DNA of 64,000 bases from JADKHC01 sp047600805 (GCA_047600805.1 JASGKG010000001.1:496001-560000); one strand, 5' to 3'; positions 47,256 through 58,200 are shown, counted from the first letter of the stretch. Notes: generated from the letters alone by a model not told the origin. Numbers and translations: made by a program.

Positions 47256-50144
47256 ATGAAGTTTCGAACCCTTTGCCCCTTGCTCGTCTTGTTGGCCTGT
47301 TTCGCCGTCAGTGCAGGAACGATGCGGGCGAGCTTGGGCGATGCGTCGATCGTCTTGTTTACGCCCGCTCCCAAGACTTTGCCGCTCGTCGAGGGGCGAA
47401 ACGCGCTCCCTCTCATCGTGGACAGCGGGGACTGGCCGGGTGTTCTCCGGGCCGCGGCCGATCTTCGAGCGGATATCGAGCGCGTCACCAGTGTCTCGCC
47501 GGCTATGGAGAAGAGCGTATCCGGGAAAATGCCTGCGGCCGTTTTGATCGGCACGCTTGGGCACAGCGCGTTGATCGATGGCCTTGTGCGTAGTGGGAAA
47601 CTCGATACGAGCCGCATCGCTGGCCGGTGGGAGGCATTTACTCTTGCGGTAGTGAATCACCCGTTGCCCGGTGTGGATCGTGCGCTGGTAATTGCGGGCA
47701 GCGATAAACGGGGAACCATTTACGGTATCTACGAGCTGTCGCAGCAAATCGGCGTATCGCCGTGGTTCTGGTGGGCGGATGTGCCGGTCACTCATCGCGA
47801 CGCGCTCTATATCTCACCCGGTGCTTTGGTCGAAACGGGGCCGGCCGTAAAATACCGCGGCATTTTCCTTAACGACGAGGCTCCCGCGCTCACCGGCTGG
47901 GCCAAGGGAAAATTCGGCGGGCTCAATAGCAAGTTCTACGCGAAAGTCTTCGAACTCATTCTGCGTCTCCGCGGAAATTATCTCTGGCCTGCGATGTGGG
48001 ACAACGCCTTCAACGAAGACGATCCGGAAAATCCGCTCTTGGCCGACGAGTACGGCGTCATCATGGGCACCTCCCACCACGAGCCGATGCTGCGCTCGCA
48101 ACAGGAGTGGAAGCGTCACGGCAGCGGAGCATGGAATTACCAAACCAACGCCGATGCGCTAAAAAAATTCTGGGCCGACGGCGTCCGGCGCAATCGCGAT
48201 TTCGAAAGTATCGTCACGCTCGGCATGCGCGGCGACGGTGACGAGCCGATGAGCGAAGACGCCAACGTCGCGCTGCTGCAGCGAATCGTGGCCGATCAGC
48301 GCGAGATCCTCGTTCGCGAAACGGGCCGAGACCTGACCGCCATTCCGCAGATGTGGGCGCTCTACAAGGAGGTGCAGGAGTATTACGAGCGCGGCATGCG
48401 CGTGCCCGACGATGTCACGCTGCTCTGGTGCGACGACAATTGGGGCAACATCCGTCGTCTACCGACAGCCGAGGAGCGCAAGCGTCTTGGCGGCGCGGGC
48501 GTGTATTACCATTTCGACTACGTGGGCGGACCGCGTTCTTACCGTTGGCTGAATACGAATCCCCTTCCGAAGGTGTGGGAGCAAATGCATCTGGCGCGCG
48601 AATATGGCGCCGACCGACTCTGGATCGTGAATGTCGGCGATCTGAAACCGATGGAGGTCCCGATCGAATTTTTCCTCAGCTTCGCTTGGTCGCCGGAGAA
48701 GTGGCCGTACGCGCGGGTGAGCGAGTTCCTTCGCCTTTGGGCGACCCGGGAGTTCGGTGCGCAACACGCTGCCGAAATCGCCGAACTGGTCAGTACCTAC
48801 ACGAAATATAACGGGGCGCGGAAACCCGAGTTGATCGAGCCCGACACGTTTAGCCTGACAAATTACCAAGAGGCAGAACGCGTGGTGGGAGGCTGGAAGA
48901 ATCTTGTCGCTCGCGCGGAGCGGGTGGCCGAGGCGCTGAGTCCCGATGCACGCGACGCGTATTTCCAGTTGGTGCTTTGGCCGATCAAAGCGTCCGCGAC
49001 CGTCGCTGAGATGCACGTGGCTGCCGGTCGCAACCGGCTGTATGCTTTGCAAGCGCGGGCGTCGACCAACACTTGGGCTGAACGGACGCGCGAGTTGTTC
49101 CACGCCGACGCCGCGTTGACCGATGCGTACAACGAGACCCTCGCGAGCGGCAAGTGGCGTCACTTTGCCGATCAAACTCACATCGGCTATACCACCTGGG
49201 CTCAGCCCGATCGCAACGTGATGCCTGCGGTTTCGGAGGTGCAGGTGGCGGCCGCTCCTGAAATGGCTCTGGCCGTGGAAGGGCGCGCGTCGGCTTGGCC
49301 TTCGAGCGATTGGCCGCCGCGTCCGTTGGTTTTACCTGCTTTCTGCCGGTTCGGTGCAGCGAGTCGGTGGGTCGACGTTTTCAATCGCGGTCGTACGCCG
49401 TTCGATTTTGTCGCGACGGCCGAAGCGCCGTGGATCCACGTGTCGCCTGCCTCCGGTCGTGTGGATCAAGAAACGCGCCTGACCGTGAGCGTCGACTGGT
49501 CGGCGGTGCCAGCGGGCGTTTCGAAAACCAAAATCAAAGTCGAAGGAGCGGGCCGCACCGTCTCCGTCGAGGTGCCGTTGGACCAGCGCCTCACGACGGC
49601 GCCCGCGAGCGGATTTGTTGAAAGCGACGGCGTCGTGGCCATTGAGGCGATCCATTTTCAACGTGCCATCAGTGCGCCAGGAGTGGAGTGGCTGAGCATG
49701 CCTGACCTGGGGCGCTCAGCGGGCGGGGTAACGATCAGCCCAGTGACCGCCCCGAGCCAAATGCCACAGCCAAACAGTCCGCGCCTGGAATACGACGTCA
49801 CGCTCGCCTCCAGCGGAAATGTTTCGGTGGAGACGATTCTCTCGCCCACGCTGCCGTTTACGCCGGGCCGGCCGTTGCGGTTTGCGGTTTCGTTCGACGA
49901 CGCAACTCCACAGATCGTCGAAATTCACGGCGAAGCGGGAGAGGGAAAAAAGGAATGGGAAAAAATGGTCTCCGACGCCGTGCGCAAAGTGACGACTTCT
50001 CACTCGCTGACTGGCCCCGGATCCCACGTATTCAAATTCTGGATGATCGACCCCGCCGTCGTGCTGCAGCGCATCGTGATTAATTGCGGCGGACTGCGTC
50101 CGAGCTATTTCGGGCCTCCCGAAAGCGCTCGCTTCGACAAGTGA
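47256..50144 (+). CDS. GH115 xylan alpha-1,2-glucuronidase
   Basis: 962 residues with a signal peptide (TLCPLLVLLACFAVSAG). The family core is plain: GSDKRGTIYGIYELSQQIG, PWFWWADVPV, YRGIFLNDEAPALTGW, NYLWPAMWDNAFNEDD, GTSHHEPMLRSQQEW and TLLWCDDNWGNIRRLP. GH115 enzymes remove (4-O-methyl)glucuronic acid from internal xylose residues. The C-terminal third is a beta-sandwich module (ASRWVDVFNRGRTPFDF) normal for GH115. It follows the GH30 gene by 51 bp and precedes uxuA by 22 bp, so the three probably form an operon for glucuronoxylan. Confidence 0.93.
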   Translation: MKFRTLCPLLVLLACFAVSAGTMRASLGDASIVLFTPAPKTLPLVEGRNALPLIVDSGDWPGVLRAAADLRADIERVTSVSPAMEKSVSGKMPAAVLIGTLGHSALIDGLVRSGKLDTSRIAGRWEAFTLAVVNHPLPGVDRALVIAGSDKRGTIYGIYELSQQIGVSPWFWWADVPVTHRDALYISPGALVETGPAVKYRGIFLNDEAPALTGWAKGKFGGLNSKFYAKVFELILRLRGNYLWPAMWDNAFNEDDPENPLLADEYGVIMGTSHHEPMLRSQQEWKRHGSGAWNYQTNADALKKFWADGVRRNRDFESIVTLGMRGDGDEPMSEDANVALLQRIVADQREILVRETGRDLTAIPQMWALYKEVQEYYERGMRVPDDVTLLWCDDNWGNIRRLPTAEERKRLGGAGVYYHFDYVGGPRSYRWLNTNPLPKVWEQMHLAREYGADRLWIVNVGDLKPMEVPIEFFLSFAWSPEKWPYARVSEFLRLWATREFGAQHAAEIAELVSTYTKYNGARKPELIEPDTFSLTNYQEAERVVGGWKNLVARAERVAEALSPDARDAYFQLVLWPIKASATVAEMHVAAGRNRLYALQARASTNTWAERTRELFHADAALTDAYNETLASGKWRHFADQTHIGYTTWAQPDRNVMPAVSEVQVAAAPEMALAVEGRASAWPSSDWPPRPLVLPAFCRFGAASRWVDVFNRGRTPFDFVATAEAPWIHVSPASGRVDQETRLTVSVDWSAVPAGVSKTKIKVEGAGRTVSVEVPLDQRLTTAPASGFVESDGVVAIEAIHFQRAISAPGVEWLSMPDLGRSAGGVTISPVTAPSQMPQPNSPRLEYDVTLASSGNVSVETILSPTLPFTPGRPLRFAVSFDDATPQIVEIHGEAGEGKKEWEKMVSDAVRKVTTSHSLTGPGSHVFKFWMIDPAVVLQRIVINCGGLRPSYFGPPESARFDK

Positions 50145-50166
50145 GCTCCCTTCAAACTTTCCTCCC

Positions 50167-51237
50167 ATGAAACTCGGACTCGGCCTTTACCGGCACATGC
50201 TCAATCGCGAGAACTTCCAGTTCGCACGCCAAGCCGGCGCCACGCACATCGTGGCCCATCTCGTCGATTACTTTCGCGGCTCGAATAAGAACAAAGACGA
50301 TCAGCCGACCGGCACCGACCGCGGCTGGGGCCTTGCGGGCGATCCCGACAAATTGTGGTCCTTGGACGAACTGGTCACGCTGCGCCGCGAAATCGAAAAC
50401 GCCGGGCTGAAACTGGAAGCGATCGAGAACTTCGATCCAGCGCACTGGCACGACATCCTTCTCGACGGACCCAAGCGCGCGCAGCACATCGAAAACGTGA
50501 AGACGATCATCCGTCGTCTCGGTCAAGCGGGCATTCCGGTGATGGGCTACAATTTCTCGATTGCCGGTGTCGCGGGCCGCACCACGGGCAACTACGCTCG
50601 CGGCGGTGCGCCCTCGGTCGGCATGGAAGGGCCGTACGATTTGCCGATGCCGCTCGGTTTTGTCTGGAACATGGTGTACGACGAAAACGCTCCGGCCGGC
50701 ACGCTGCCTTCGATTACCCACGAGGAACTTTGGCGGCGTCTAAAGTGCTTCCTCAACGAAGTTGTTCCGGTGGCCGAAGAAGCCGGCGTGAAGCTCGCGC
50801 TGCATCCCGACGATCCGCCGACGCCAACCGTGCGTGGACAGCCGCGCCTCGTTTATCAACCGAGCATGTACCAACGCGTGATCGAGCTGAATCAAAGCCG
50901 TGCGAACTCCTTGGAGTTTTGCATTGGTTCCCTCGCCGAGATGACTGAGGGGAACATTTACGACATCGTCGATCACTACTGCCGCCAGCAGCGCCTCGGC
51001 TATGTGCACTTCCGCAACATCGTGGGCAAAGTGCCGACATACAAGGAAGCGTTCATCGACGACGGCGACGTCGACATGCTGCGCGTTTTGGAGATTTTAA
51101 AGCGCAACAAGTACGACGGCGTGCTTATTCCGGATCACACGCCGCAAATGTCCTGCTCCGCTCCGTGGCACGCCGGCATGGCCTTCGCGATGGGTTACAT
51201 GCGCGCCGCGATGCGAGCGCTCGACATCAAAGGGTAA
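50167..51237 (+). CDS. uxuA: Mannonate dehydratase
   Basis: 356 residues matching UxuA: GYNFSIAGVAGRT, KLALHPDDPPTPTVRGQPR, NSLEFCIGSLAEM, YVHFRNIVGKVPTYKEAFID and a C-terminal IPDHTPQMSC. It dehydrates D-mannonate to 2-keto-3-deoxygluconate in the cytoplasmic glucuronate pathway, with metal-binding histidines and cysteine in these segments. Its place 22 bp after the GH115 gene links release of glucuronic acid to its breakdown. The isomerase and reductase (UxaC, UxuB) are not in the window. Confidence 0.94.
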   Translation: MKLGLGLYRHMLNRENFQFARQAGATHIVAHLVDYFRGSNKNKDDQPTGTDRGWGLAGDPDKLWSLDELVTLRREIENAGLKLEAIENFDPAHWHDILLDGPKRAQHIENVKTIIRRLGQAGIPVMGYNFSIAGVAGRTTGNYARGGAPSVGMEGPYDLPMPLGFVWNMVYDENAPAGTLPSITHEELWRRLKCFLNEVVPVAEEAGVKLALHPDDPPTPTVRGQPRLVYQPSMYQRVIELNQSRANSLEFCIGSLAEMTEGNIYDIVDHYCRQQRLGYVHFRNIVGKVPTYKEAFIDDGDVDMLRVLEILKRNKYDGVLIPDHTPQMSCSAPWHAGMAFAMGYMRAAMRALDIKG

Positions 51238-51272
51238 GCGATAAAAGGTAGAGCTCAGACGTGATTCTTCAG

Positions 51273-51301
51273 GTAGGCCGAGGCCAGCGCCCTCGGCCTA
51301 C
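51273..51301. repeat. Perfect 11-bp hairpin after uxuA (REP-like or terminator)
   Basis: GTAGGCCGAGG, loop CCAGCGC, CCTCGGCCTAC. There is no T-run on either side, so it is not a standard terminator. It may be one copy of a dispersed palindromic repeat. Only one copy lies in this window. Confidence 0.6.
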
Positions 51302-51349
51302 AGAGGATAAGGATAGCAAATGGGTGTAACCGGCCGGGCTTCTGCTAAA

Positions 51350-51856
51350 CTATTCTTTGTGCGCGCCTGCTTTGGCCAATGCCGCGAGATCGAGCGGGCG
51401 TGTGTACATCGCGAGGGCGCCGTCGGCGGTGTGAGGCCATTGCTCTTGCGGGCGGTCCCAATACAACTCCACGCCGTTCTGGTCTGGATCGCGTAAATAG
51501 AGCGCCTCGCTCACACCGTGATCCGCTGCGCCGTCCAACGAAATGTTGGCCGCTTGAAGCCGCAGGAGCGCATCGCCCAAGTCTGCGCGGGTCGGATACA
51601 AAACCGCCAAATGGTACAGTCCTGTGGCCCTTTCCGGTGGCGGTGAGCCGCCTAGGCTTTCCCACGTGTTCAGGCCGATGTGGTGATGATAACCTCCGGC
51701 CGACACGAACGCAGCCTGAGAACCAAAACGTTGCATCAAGGTGAAGCCGAGCACGCCGCAATAAAACGCCAGCGCTCGCTCAAGGTCCGAAACCTTCAAA
51801 TGGACGTGTCCGATCCGGGCACCCGCTGCGATCGGCCGAGTTGTGGGAGAGTTCAT
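51350..51856 (-). CDS. VOC/glyoxalase-family dioxygenase-like protein
   Basis: 168 residues. IGHVHLKVSDLERALAFY, a metal histidine in GLYHLAVLYP and GVELYWDRPQEQW with the metal glutamate match a two-module VOC fold like the catechol-2,3-dioxygenase relatives (CatE/YfiE type). GGYHHHIGLNTWES is also typical. The substrate is unknown. It lies between uxuA and the GH8 gene on the opposite strand to uxuA and has no visible tie to xylan use. Confidence 0.82.
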   Translation of the reverse strand: MNSPTTRPIAAGARIGHVHLKVSDLERALAFYCGVLGFTLMQRFGSQAAFVSAGGYHHHIGLNTWESLGGSPPPERATGLYHLAVLYPTRADLGDALLRLQAANISLDGAADHGVSEALYLRDPDQNGVELYWDRPQEQWPHTADGALAMYTRPLDLAALAKAGAHKE

Positions 51857-51900
51857 TGGTCCGTTTTTAGGCCCGTTTGGGAAAAAGTCGATGAGGCACT

Positions 51901-53136
51901 CTAGCGAGATTGCGGCGCGTACACTTCGAAACGGCCGCTCACTTGTAACAAGCCGAGGAAATAGAGCAGACCATCGTAGTAGCGGTATTTACCCGCGGGG
52001 ATTTCGATTTCCCAGAGCCGTTGAACAAAAGGTTTGCCGAGCGTTTTGTCGACGGCGAGGGCGCCGACCGCCGCCATCGAGAACAGGCCGCGCGAGGACT
52101 GCGACGAAAGCGGACGGCCATCGAGGGTGAACTGGTTCGGATAATCGGGACCGTTTTTGGCGAGGAAATTGAGGACGCGCGTGGTACGTTCGACTTGCCA
52201 CGGATCTTTGCCGAACCAGGCATGATCGAGAGCGACGTTTGCGATCGACCGCCAAGCATCGTAGCGGAAATCGCCGCGATCTCCCGGGCGGGGACGTCCG
52301 TCGAATTCAGAATACTCGGGCATCAGGCCCGTTTCGGGATGAGCGGCACGGTGAAAATACGCGCGACTCTCGGCGGCGCAGGCAGCCCAGAAAGCGCGGC
52401 CTTCGGCGTTTTTATCCCAGCGAGCCCACAATTCATAAAACGCAGGCAGGTGATACGACGGGTCGGTGAACTTGCTGGCGCTTTCTGTCGGAGCGAAGAC
52501 CACCTGCTTGTGCTCTTTGTTGAAGATCGCGGTGATGCCGCCGCTGCGGTTTTCGGTGCGCATCGCATCGAGCAAGGCCTGGGCTTCTTCCGCGTAGTTG
52601 AAAATGCCTTCACCCGAACCCCAGCGATTTGCGGCGAAGAGCAAGGCCATGGCGAACCATTCCTCACCGTCACTCGCGGAACCAGGATCGATCTGCGTGC
52701 CGTCGTAGCGACATTGCCACGCGAAGTAGCCGTGCCGCGGGCCGTCCGGATGATACATGTGGGTCTTGGCCCATTTCCACAGGCGGTCGAATTCAGCGCG
52801 TTTGTTGAACTGCACGGCGATCATCATCCCGTACGACATGCCTTCGGTGCGGACGTCGACATTGCCCGTGTCCGCGATGTAGGCCATTTCGCCTTGGACG
52901 GGATAAAAAACGCGTTGGTCCTCGTCACGGCCGTAGAAAAGCTGTTGCCAGGCGGCATTGATCTTCGCGTCGACCTCTTGGTTGGTTTTACCAAGCAGTT
53001 CGGCAAAACGATTTGGAAGAGGCCGAACGAGCGTGGCCGAAGGTTTGGCAGCTTGAGAGAGAGCGGTCGCGATGGCGAAAACAGCGAGGGCCGCGAGACT
53101 GTGCAGGAAAAAGGAAGGGCGGGAGCAAGGTGCCAT
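51901..53136 (-). CDS. GH8 reducing-end xylose-releasing exo-oligoxylanase
   Basis: 411 residues with a signal peptide (LHSLAALAVFAIATALSQA). Catalytic acid Glu98 lies in DVRTEGMSYGMMIAVQ, SDGEEWFAMALLFAANRW is the central GH8 segment, and Asp293 in DFRYDAWRSIANVAL fits the general base. The similarity is to the Rex subgroup, which removes xylose from the reducing end of short xylooligosaccharides. It probably works in the periplasm on products of the GH30 enzyme. It lies 6 bp downstream of the transporter gene on the same strand. Confidence 0.9.
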   Translation of the reverse strand: MAPCSRPSFFLHSLAALAVFAIATALSQAAKPSATLVRPLPNRFAELLGKTNQEVDAKINAAWQQLFYGRDEDQRVFYPVQGEMAYIADTGNVDVRTEGMSYGMMIAVQFNKRAEFDRLWKWAKTHMYHPDGPRHGYFAWQCRYDGTQIDPGSASDGEEWFAMALLFAANRWGSGEGIFNYAEEAQALLDAMRTENRSGGITAIFNKEHKQVVFAPTESASKFTDPSYHLPAFYELWARWDKNAEGRAFWAACAAESRAYFHRAAHPETGLMPEYSEFDGRPRPGDRGDFRYDAWRSIANVALDHAWFGKDPWQVERTTRVLNFLAKNGPDYPNQFTLDGRPLSSQSSRGLFSMAAVGALAVDKTLGKPFVQRLWEIEIPAGKYRYYDGLLYFLGLLQVSGRFEVYAPQSR

Positions 53137-53142
53137 GGCAGA

Positions 53143-54651
53143 TCAGCTCGCCGAGGCGGCAGCGTGTTTGCGGCGACGCTCGGCGAGTTCGTCGGCCATG
53201 CGCAGGGTGGTTTTCTTGTCGAGCCTGCAAGCGGCGATCGAGAGTGCGCCACCGAGGAACAACAGGCCGACACCGATGCTGCTGGAAATATGATAACCGC
53301 GAATGGCGTTGGCCGCGCTGGGCGCTGCGGTATCGTAATTCCAAATACCGCTCATTATCCAAAGAAAAACGGCGGAGCCGAGAGCGAGGCCAGCTTTGAG
53401 GGAAAAACCAATGGTGGCGAAGACCATGCCGGTAAAGCGGCGTCCGATTTGCCATTCGGAGTAATCGGCGGCGTCTGCGTACATGGCCCAGGCGACGGCG
53501 ATTGTTGGAGCGTAAGCGATCGAACCCAAAGCGGCGAGTGCGACCATCGCGCTCGTGCTGGACGGCGTGAGCAGGTAGTAGGCAAAGGAGTTGAGGGCGG
53601 AGAGTGCAAAGCCGACGGCGATCACGGTTTTCTTGCCGAACCTTTTTGCGAAGCTCGCGGAAAGAATGATGAACACGATCGTCGTCGCTGTGCCGACCAT
53701 GTTAATTATGCTGTTGAACACATCGGCGACGTTCCCCGGGAGATTTTCGCGCGTGCCGTGAGCGATGTAGCCGAGCCATTCAAGCATGCCGGCTTTGGGC
53801 GTGAGATTTGGTGTGGTGAGCCCGAGTTTGGCGATAAAGTCGAACATCGCGCCCCTGTCGGCAAATTGGTGATAAAGATTGTAGTGGGCGCTCCCGCGGT
53901 AGCTGAGCATTGCGAAATTGAAAACCGTGTAGGCGACGAGTGCCATCCACGGTTTGTTTTTGAGCAGGTCCAGAAAATCCTGTTTCGGCGAAGCTTTCGC
54001 TTCGGAGACGGGCTTGATGCGTTCTTTTGTTGTGAAGAAGGTGACGAGGAAGAGCACGAAGCAGAGAACGGCCCAGAGCGTCATGGTCATTTGCCACCCG
54101 TGCTGACGGTCGTGATTTTTGGCGAATTTGGCAACGAGCGGCAGTGTGCAACCACCGACGATGAATTGGGCGATGTTGACCGCGACGAAGCGGTAGGAAT
54201 TGAGTTTGGTGCGCTCATTGAGATCACCCGTCATGACCGCACTCAGAGCCGAGTAAGGCATATTGTTCATCGAATAGAGCGTCATCAACAGCGTGTTGGT
54301 GATGCCCGCGTACGCGATCATCATGCCCGAGCTCCAGCCTTTCGGAGTTGTGTAGGCGAGAATCATCACGACCACCCACGGAATAGAAGTCCACAGAACC
54401 CACGGCCTGAATTTTCCCCAGCGTGTTTCGGTGCGATCAGCGAGGATTCCCATGATCGGGTCGAACATCGCATCCCAGAGTCGCGGCCAGAGCAGAATGA
54501 CGGCGGCGGCTCCTGCGGACAGGCCGAAAACGTCGGTATAGAAATTGGTCTGGAACAGCACCATCGTCATGAAGACGAAGTTGGCTGCGGCGTCGCCGCC
54601 GCTGTACCCGACTTTTTCGATGAAAGAAAGCGATTCGGACGGTTTGCTCAT
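53143..54651 (-). CDS. GPH-family sugar:cation symporter (xyloside-type)
   Basis: 502 residues with 12 predicted membrane helices. The N-terminal SFIEKVGYSGGDAAANFVF, RLWDAMFDPIMGILADRTET and RWGKFRPWVLW are the hallmarks of the glycoside-pentoside-hexuronide symporters (MelB/XynP relatives). With GH8 downstream and a TonB receptor divergent from it, the likely cargo is xylooligosaccharide or aldouronate, imported across the inner membrane with a cation. The exact substrate is inference. Confidence 0.9.
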   Translation of the reverse strand: MSKPSESLSFIEKVGYSGGDAAANFVFMTMVLFQTNFYTDVFGLSAGAAAVILLWPRLWDAMFDPIMGILADRTETRWGKFRPWVLWTSIPWVVVMILAYTTPKGWSSGMMIAYAGITNTLLMTLYSMNNMPYSALSAVMTGDLNERTKLNSYRFVAVNIAQFIVGGCTLPLVAKFAKNHDRQHGWQMTMTLWAVLCFVLFLVTFFTTKERIKPVSEAKASPKQDFLDLLKNKPWMALVAYTVFNFAMLSYRGSAHYNLYHQFADRGAMFDFIAKLGLTTPNLTPKAGMLEWLGYIAHGTRENLPGNVADVFNSIINMVGTATTIVFIILSASFAKRFGKKTVIAVGFALSALNSFAYYLLTPSSTSAMVALAALGSIAYAPTIAVAWAMYADAADYSEWQIGRRFTGMVFATIGFSLKAGLALGSAVFLWIMSGIWNYDTAAPSAANAIRGYHISSSIGVGLLFLGGALSIAACRLDKKTTLRMADELAERRRKHAAASAS

Positions 54652-55294
54652 GGAACGCAGTGATCGGCGGTAAACGTGAAAAGCGCGGAAGCGAAGCTGC
54701 CGCAGGGGTGGTGAAGAGGGCGGGCAGCTGTATCGAACGAAGGCTAAAGAAAATCAAATCTGTTCGGCGCTACAGCAATTCACCAAAGTGTCTAACTGTA
54801 GACTGATTCATGGTATTTTTTTGTAAGAAACAGGTGCCAAAAGCTGCCGCGTTTCCGTTCCCGAGGCTGGTCCCACAGAAGACGATCAGCTTCACGGCGA
54901 TATCCTGTCGTTTGCTTGTAGATAGAAAAAAGTTCGCGACTAGCTGAGACGAACGCGGTTTGTTTGTAGCACTGCTTATATTAAGGCGATTTGCGTTTGG
55001 CTCATCGGAGCTGGTCCCGAAACGGTCATAGGAGAAAGGTAGATTTCTCCTATGAAACGCGGAGATAGCCGCGGAAACTTTGTTAACAGCGACGTCGTAA
55101 AAGAGGCGGAAACGGCGGCAAAACGGGCGGATAGTCTATAGTTAGAGCGTCAACTGAGTTGAGAACGAAATTGGCGAAATTTAATTCAGCCACCGTCGCC
55201 GACCCCATCATTGGTGACGCTCTCCCCCCGAACAGTCCCCATCGCCACCCCTTTTGGGGCGCCGATCCTAACCACAGCAAAACCGAACTCCCCT
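54652..55294. other. Divergent regulatory region between symporter and TonB receptor
   Basis: 643 bp without a large gene, flanked by divergently transcribed genes, so it should hold both promoters and probably a LacI-type operator. The only clear structure I see is the inverted repeat at 55027-55054. A short open frame of 29 codons starts inside that repeat (55052-55141). Confidence 0.6.
55027..55054 (+). promoter_or_regulatory. 11-bp perfect inverted repeat in the TonB receptor leader
   Basis: CATAGGAGAAA, loop GGTAGA, TTTCTCCTATG. The left arm holds a Shine-Dalgarno-like AGGAGA, and the right arm ends in an ATG that opens a 29-codon frame. It could be an operator or an RNA hairpin that hides the ribosome site of a leader peptide. 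It lies about 240 bp upstream of the receptor start. Confidence 0.5.
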
Positions 55295-58200
55295 ATGAAC
55301 TCCTCCGCGAGAATATCGCTGGCGCTTCTGCTCGGCATGTCTAGTTGGCAACTTGGTGCGCAGACTACCACCAACAGCACGGCTGCCGAACCACCTGCAA
55401 AACCCATACCTGTCGAGCGCGCCCCTGCTGAAAGCAAGCAGGACGATGAATTGATCGTGCTTTCGCCCTTCGAAGTCAGCACGCAGACCGACAAGGGCTA
55501 TCAAGCTTCCGAGACGTTGGCGGGCACGCGTATTCGTACCGACCTCAAAGACGTTGGTTCGGCTATTTCCGTTTATACAAAAGATTTCATGCGCGACATC
55601 GGGGCAACCGACAACGCTTCGCTGCTCCAATATACGACGAACGCCGAAGTGGCGGGCACGCGCGGCACCTATGCGGGTTTGGGCAATGGCACAACGGTGG
55701 ATGAAACCAGCACGCTCCGTGCTCCGGGTGGTGCGCAACGTGTTCGCGGCCTCGCGTCTGCCGACAACACACGCGATTTCTTCGTCACCGATATTCCGTG
55801 GGATTCATATAACGTGGACCGCATCGATATCCAACGCGGCCCGAACTCGATTCTTTTCGGCCTTGGCAGCCCAGCGGGTATCGTGAATGCCACGACGCAT
55901 CCTGCGGAGTTCCGCAACTTCGGCTCGATTGAAGCCCGTACAGGCTCCTATGGGACGATTCGCGGGAGCGTCGACATCAACCAGCAAATCATCCCCAAGA
56001 TTCTCTCGATTCGCTTGGATGCGATGAAGAACAACGAAAAGTTCCAACAAGATAACGCCTACCAGAACGACAAGCGTCTTTACGGAACCATCCGATTTGA
56101 CCCAAACATTCTTAAGGACCGGGGTTTCAAAACCAGCATCAAGCTTAAGTTTGAACACGGCGACATTAATGCCAACAGGCCGCGCATCACACCTCCGGCC
56201 GACAGCATCACTCCGTGGTTCATTGAAGACGCGGCCGATCCGGCGCAAAGAAACGCGTCGACGGGCATGGGCCGATACTCAGTGACCAATGGTTACGACA
56301 TCGGTGCAAATCCCGCAGGCATAAACCCGTGGCTCACCGCGGGTATTGCTAACCAGCAGCAACCCATTTGGTTCGTCGACGGTGCAACGGGTCAGACTTA
56401 CCGCATTTATGGCGGCCACGTAAATACAGGTGCTCGCGACAATGCGGGGGCAAACCGAGGTGCGGGTAACAGTCTTCTCGGCCAGCGCTATTCGGATGAA
56501 TTTTACGGACTAACGAGCTTTAGCACCTTTGCGATCAACGCCAGGATCCCGAACTGGCAGTTCGGTCAATACCGCCAAAAGTCCCTCCGCGATCGCAGCA
56601 TTTTTGATTATTACAACAATCTGATCGACGGTCCGACCAAATCGGAATTCGAAAAGTGGAATACCCAGAATATCGATATCAGTGAGACTGCGTTCGACGA
56701 CCGATTGGGTGTCCAACTCACCTACGATCGCCAAAAATATAAGCGTGGTGGTCAGGCGCTCCTGGGGAATCCCACTTTGACCATCGACGTTTTGAGAACG
56801 TTCCAGGATTTGAGTGCTAATCCGAACTACGGACGCCCCTATGTCGCCGGTGGACCGGGCAACGGAAATTCCTACGAGAGTGACCGTAAATACAAGCGCG
56901 CTTCCGTTTTCGGCGAGCTTCGCGCCCGCGATTTTATCGACGATCCTTTTTGGGTGAAACTTTTGGGTAAACACCGTTTCAATGGTGTTTATAGCGATGA
57001 AGAGTACGCCACGGAAAATCTTTCCTGGCAAATGTACGCCCATAGCCAGGCTTGGGCGGGTTATTGGAACCAGACGACAGGGGCAACGTCCAGCTTCAAG
57101 GATCGTCCCCCGGTCGCCGCGATTTATCTTGGGCCGTCGCTTGCAAACGCGTCGAGCGCCGCCGGGGCCAATATTCCCGGCATCAACGCCCCTTACGGCA
57201 TGCCGGATGGGAATATTTATCACTTCGCATCAACTTGGACCGGCGGCACCAACTACGGCGATCCCTGGACGGTTCCCGCTTCCCTGATACCGATGTTCTT
57301 TAGTTCGACCACTACGCCCACGGCTCTCACGCAAGCCTCCAACCCGGCGAATTACGTTGGTTGGAACTCAAACTTCCAAGACACGCTCCTGCGTTACAAC
57401 AACGGCCAGGATCCGCGTTTGCTTACGATCGCGCAAAAATCAAAACGAGTGACGAAATCCTACGCCGGGTCCTGGCAGGGTTTCATGTGGAACGACGCGA
57501 TTGTTCCCACGCTTGGCTGGCGGTATGATGAAGTTAAGGGCAAGAACGTGACGGCGGCTCCGGTCACCGCCAATCGTTCAATGCTCAATCTATCGCCCGA
57601 CCTATACAGGCTGCCGGACATCTATCCTGCCAACCAGATATTCAAGAACCACTCGACCTCCGGCGGTTTGGTTGTACATCTCAACCGGTTGTTCGGGAAT
57701 ACGGATCCGCTGCCGTTCAACGTCAGCTTGTCGTACAACAAATCGAACAACTTCCAAGTTACTGACACGAGGCGCGACATCTTCGGTAATCCGATTTCCA
57801 ATCCGACGGGTGCGACGAAGGATTTTGGCCTCCTTCTTTCAACTAAGGATGGCAAATATTCCTTCCGAATGGTTCGTTACGAAACCAAGGTCCAGGGTGC
57901 TAACACCCCGCTCGACCTCACCGGAATGGCGAACACGCTTACGCAAGGGCTCAAGTTCCGCAACGTCTTCCTGTATCGGATGTCTGGTTACACGTGGGAT
58001 ACGCGTGAGCAGACGAACCTGACCGCTGGTCAGCGGTTCTTCTGGACGCCTGCCTACATCAATGGAGCAGGCCGGCCCGTGGCGGACCTAAACGGCCAGG
58101 GTGGAAGCACGACTGGCGCCACTTTGGAAACACAGGCACAAGCTGACGCGCATCGCGATGCGTCGATCCGGGCTTGGAACCAGATTCAGACGTATCTCGC

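Noticed and set aside
52021..54663. Open frame of 880 codons on the plus strand opposite the GH8 and symporter genes
   Set aside because: It is antisense to two well-supported genes, has a composition like a translated reverse complement and no domain pattern.
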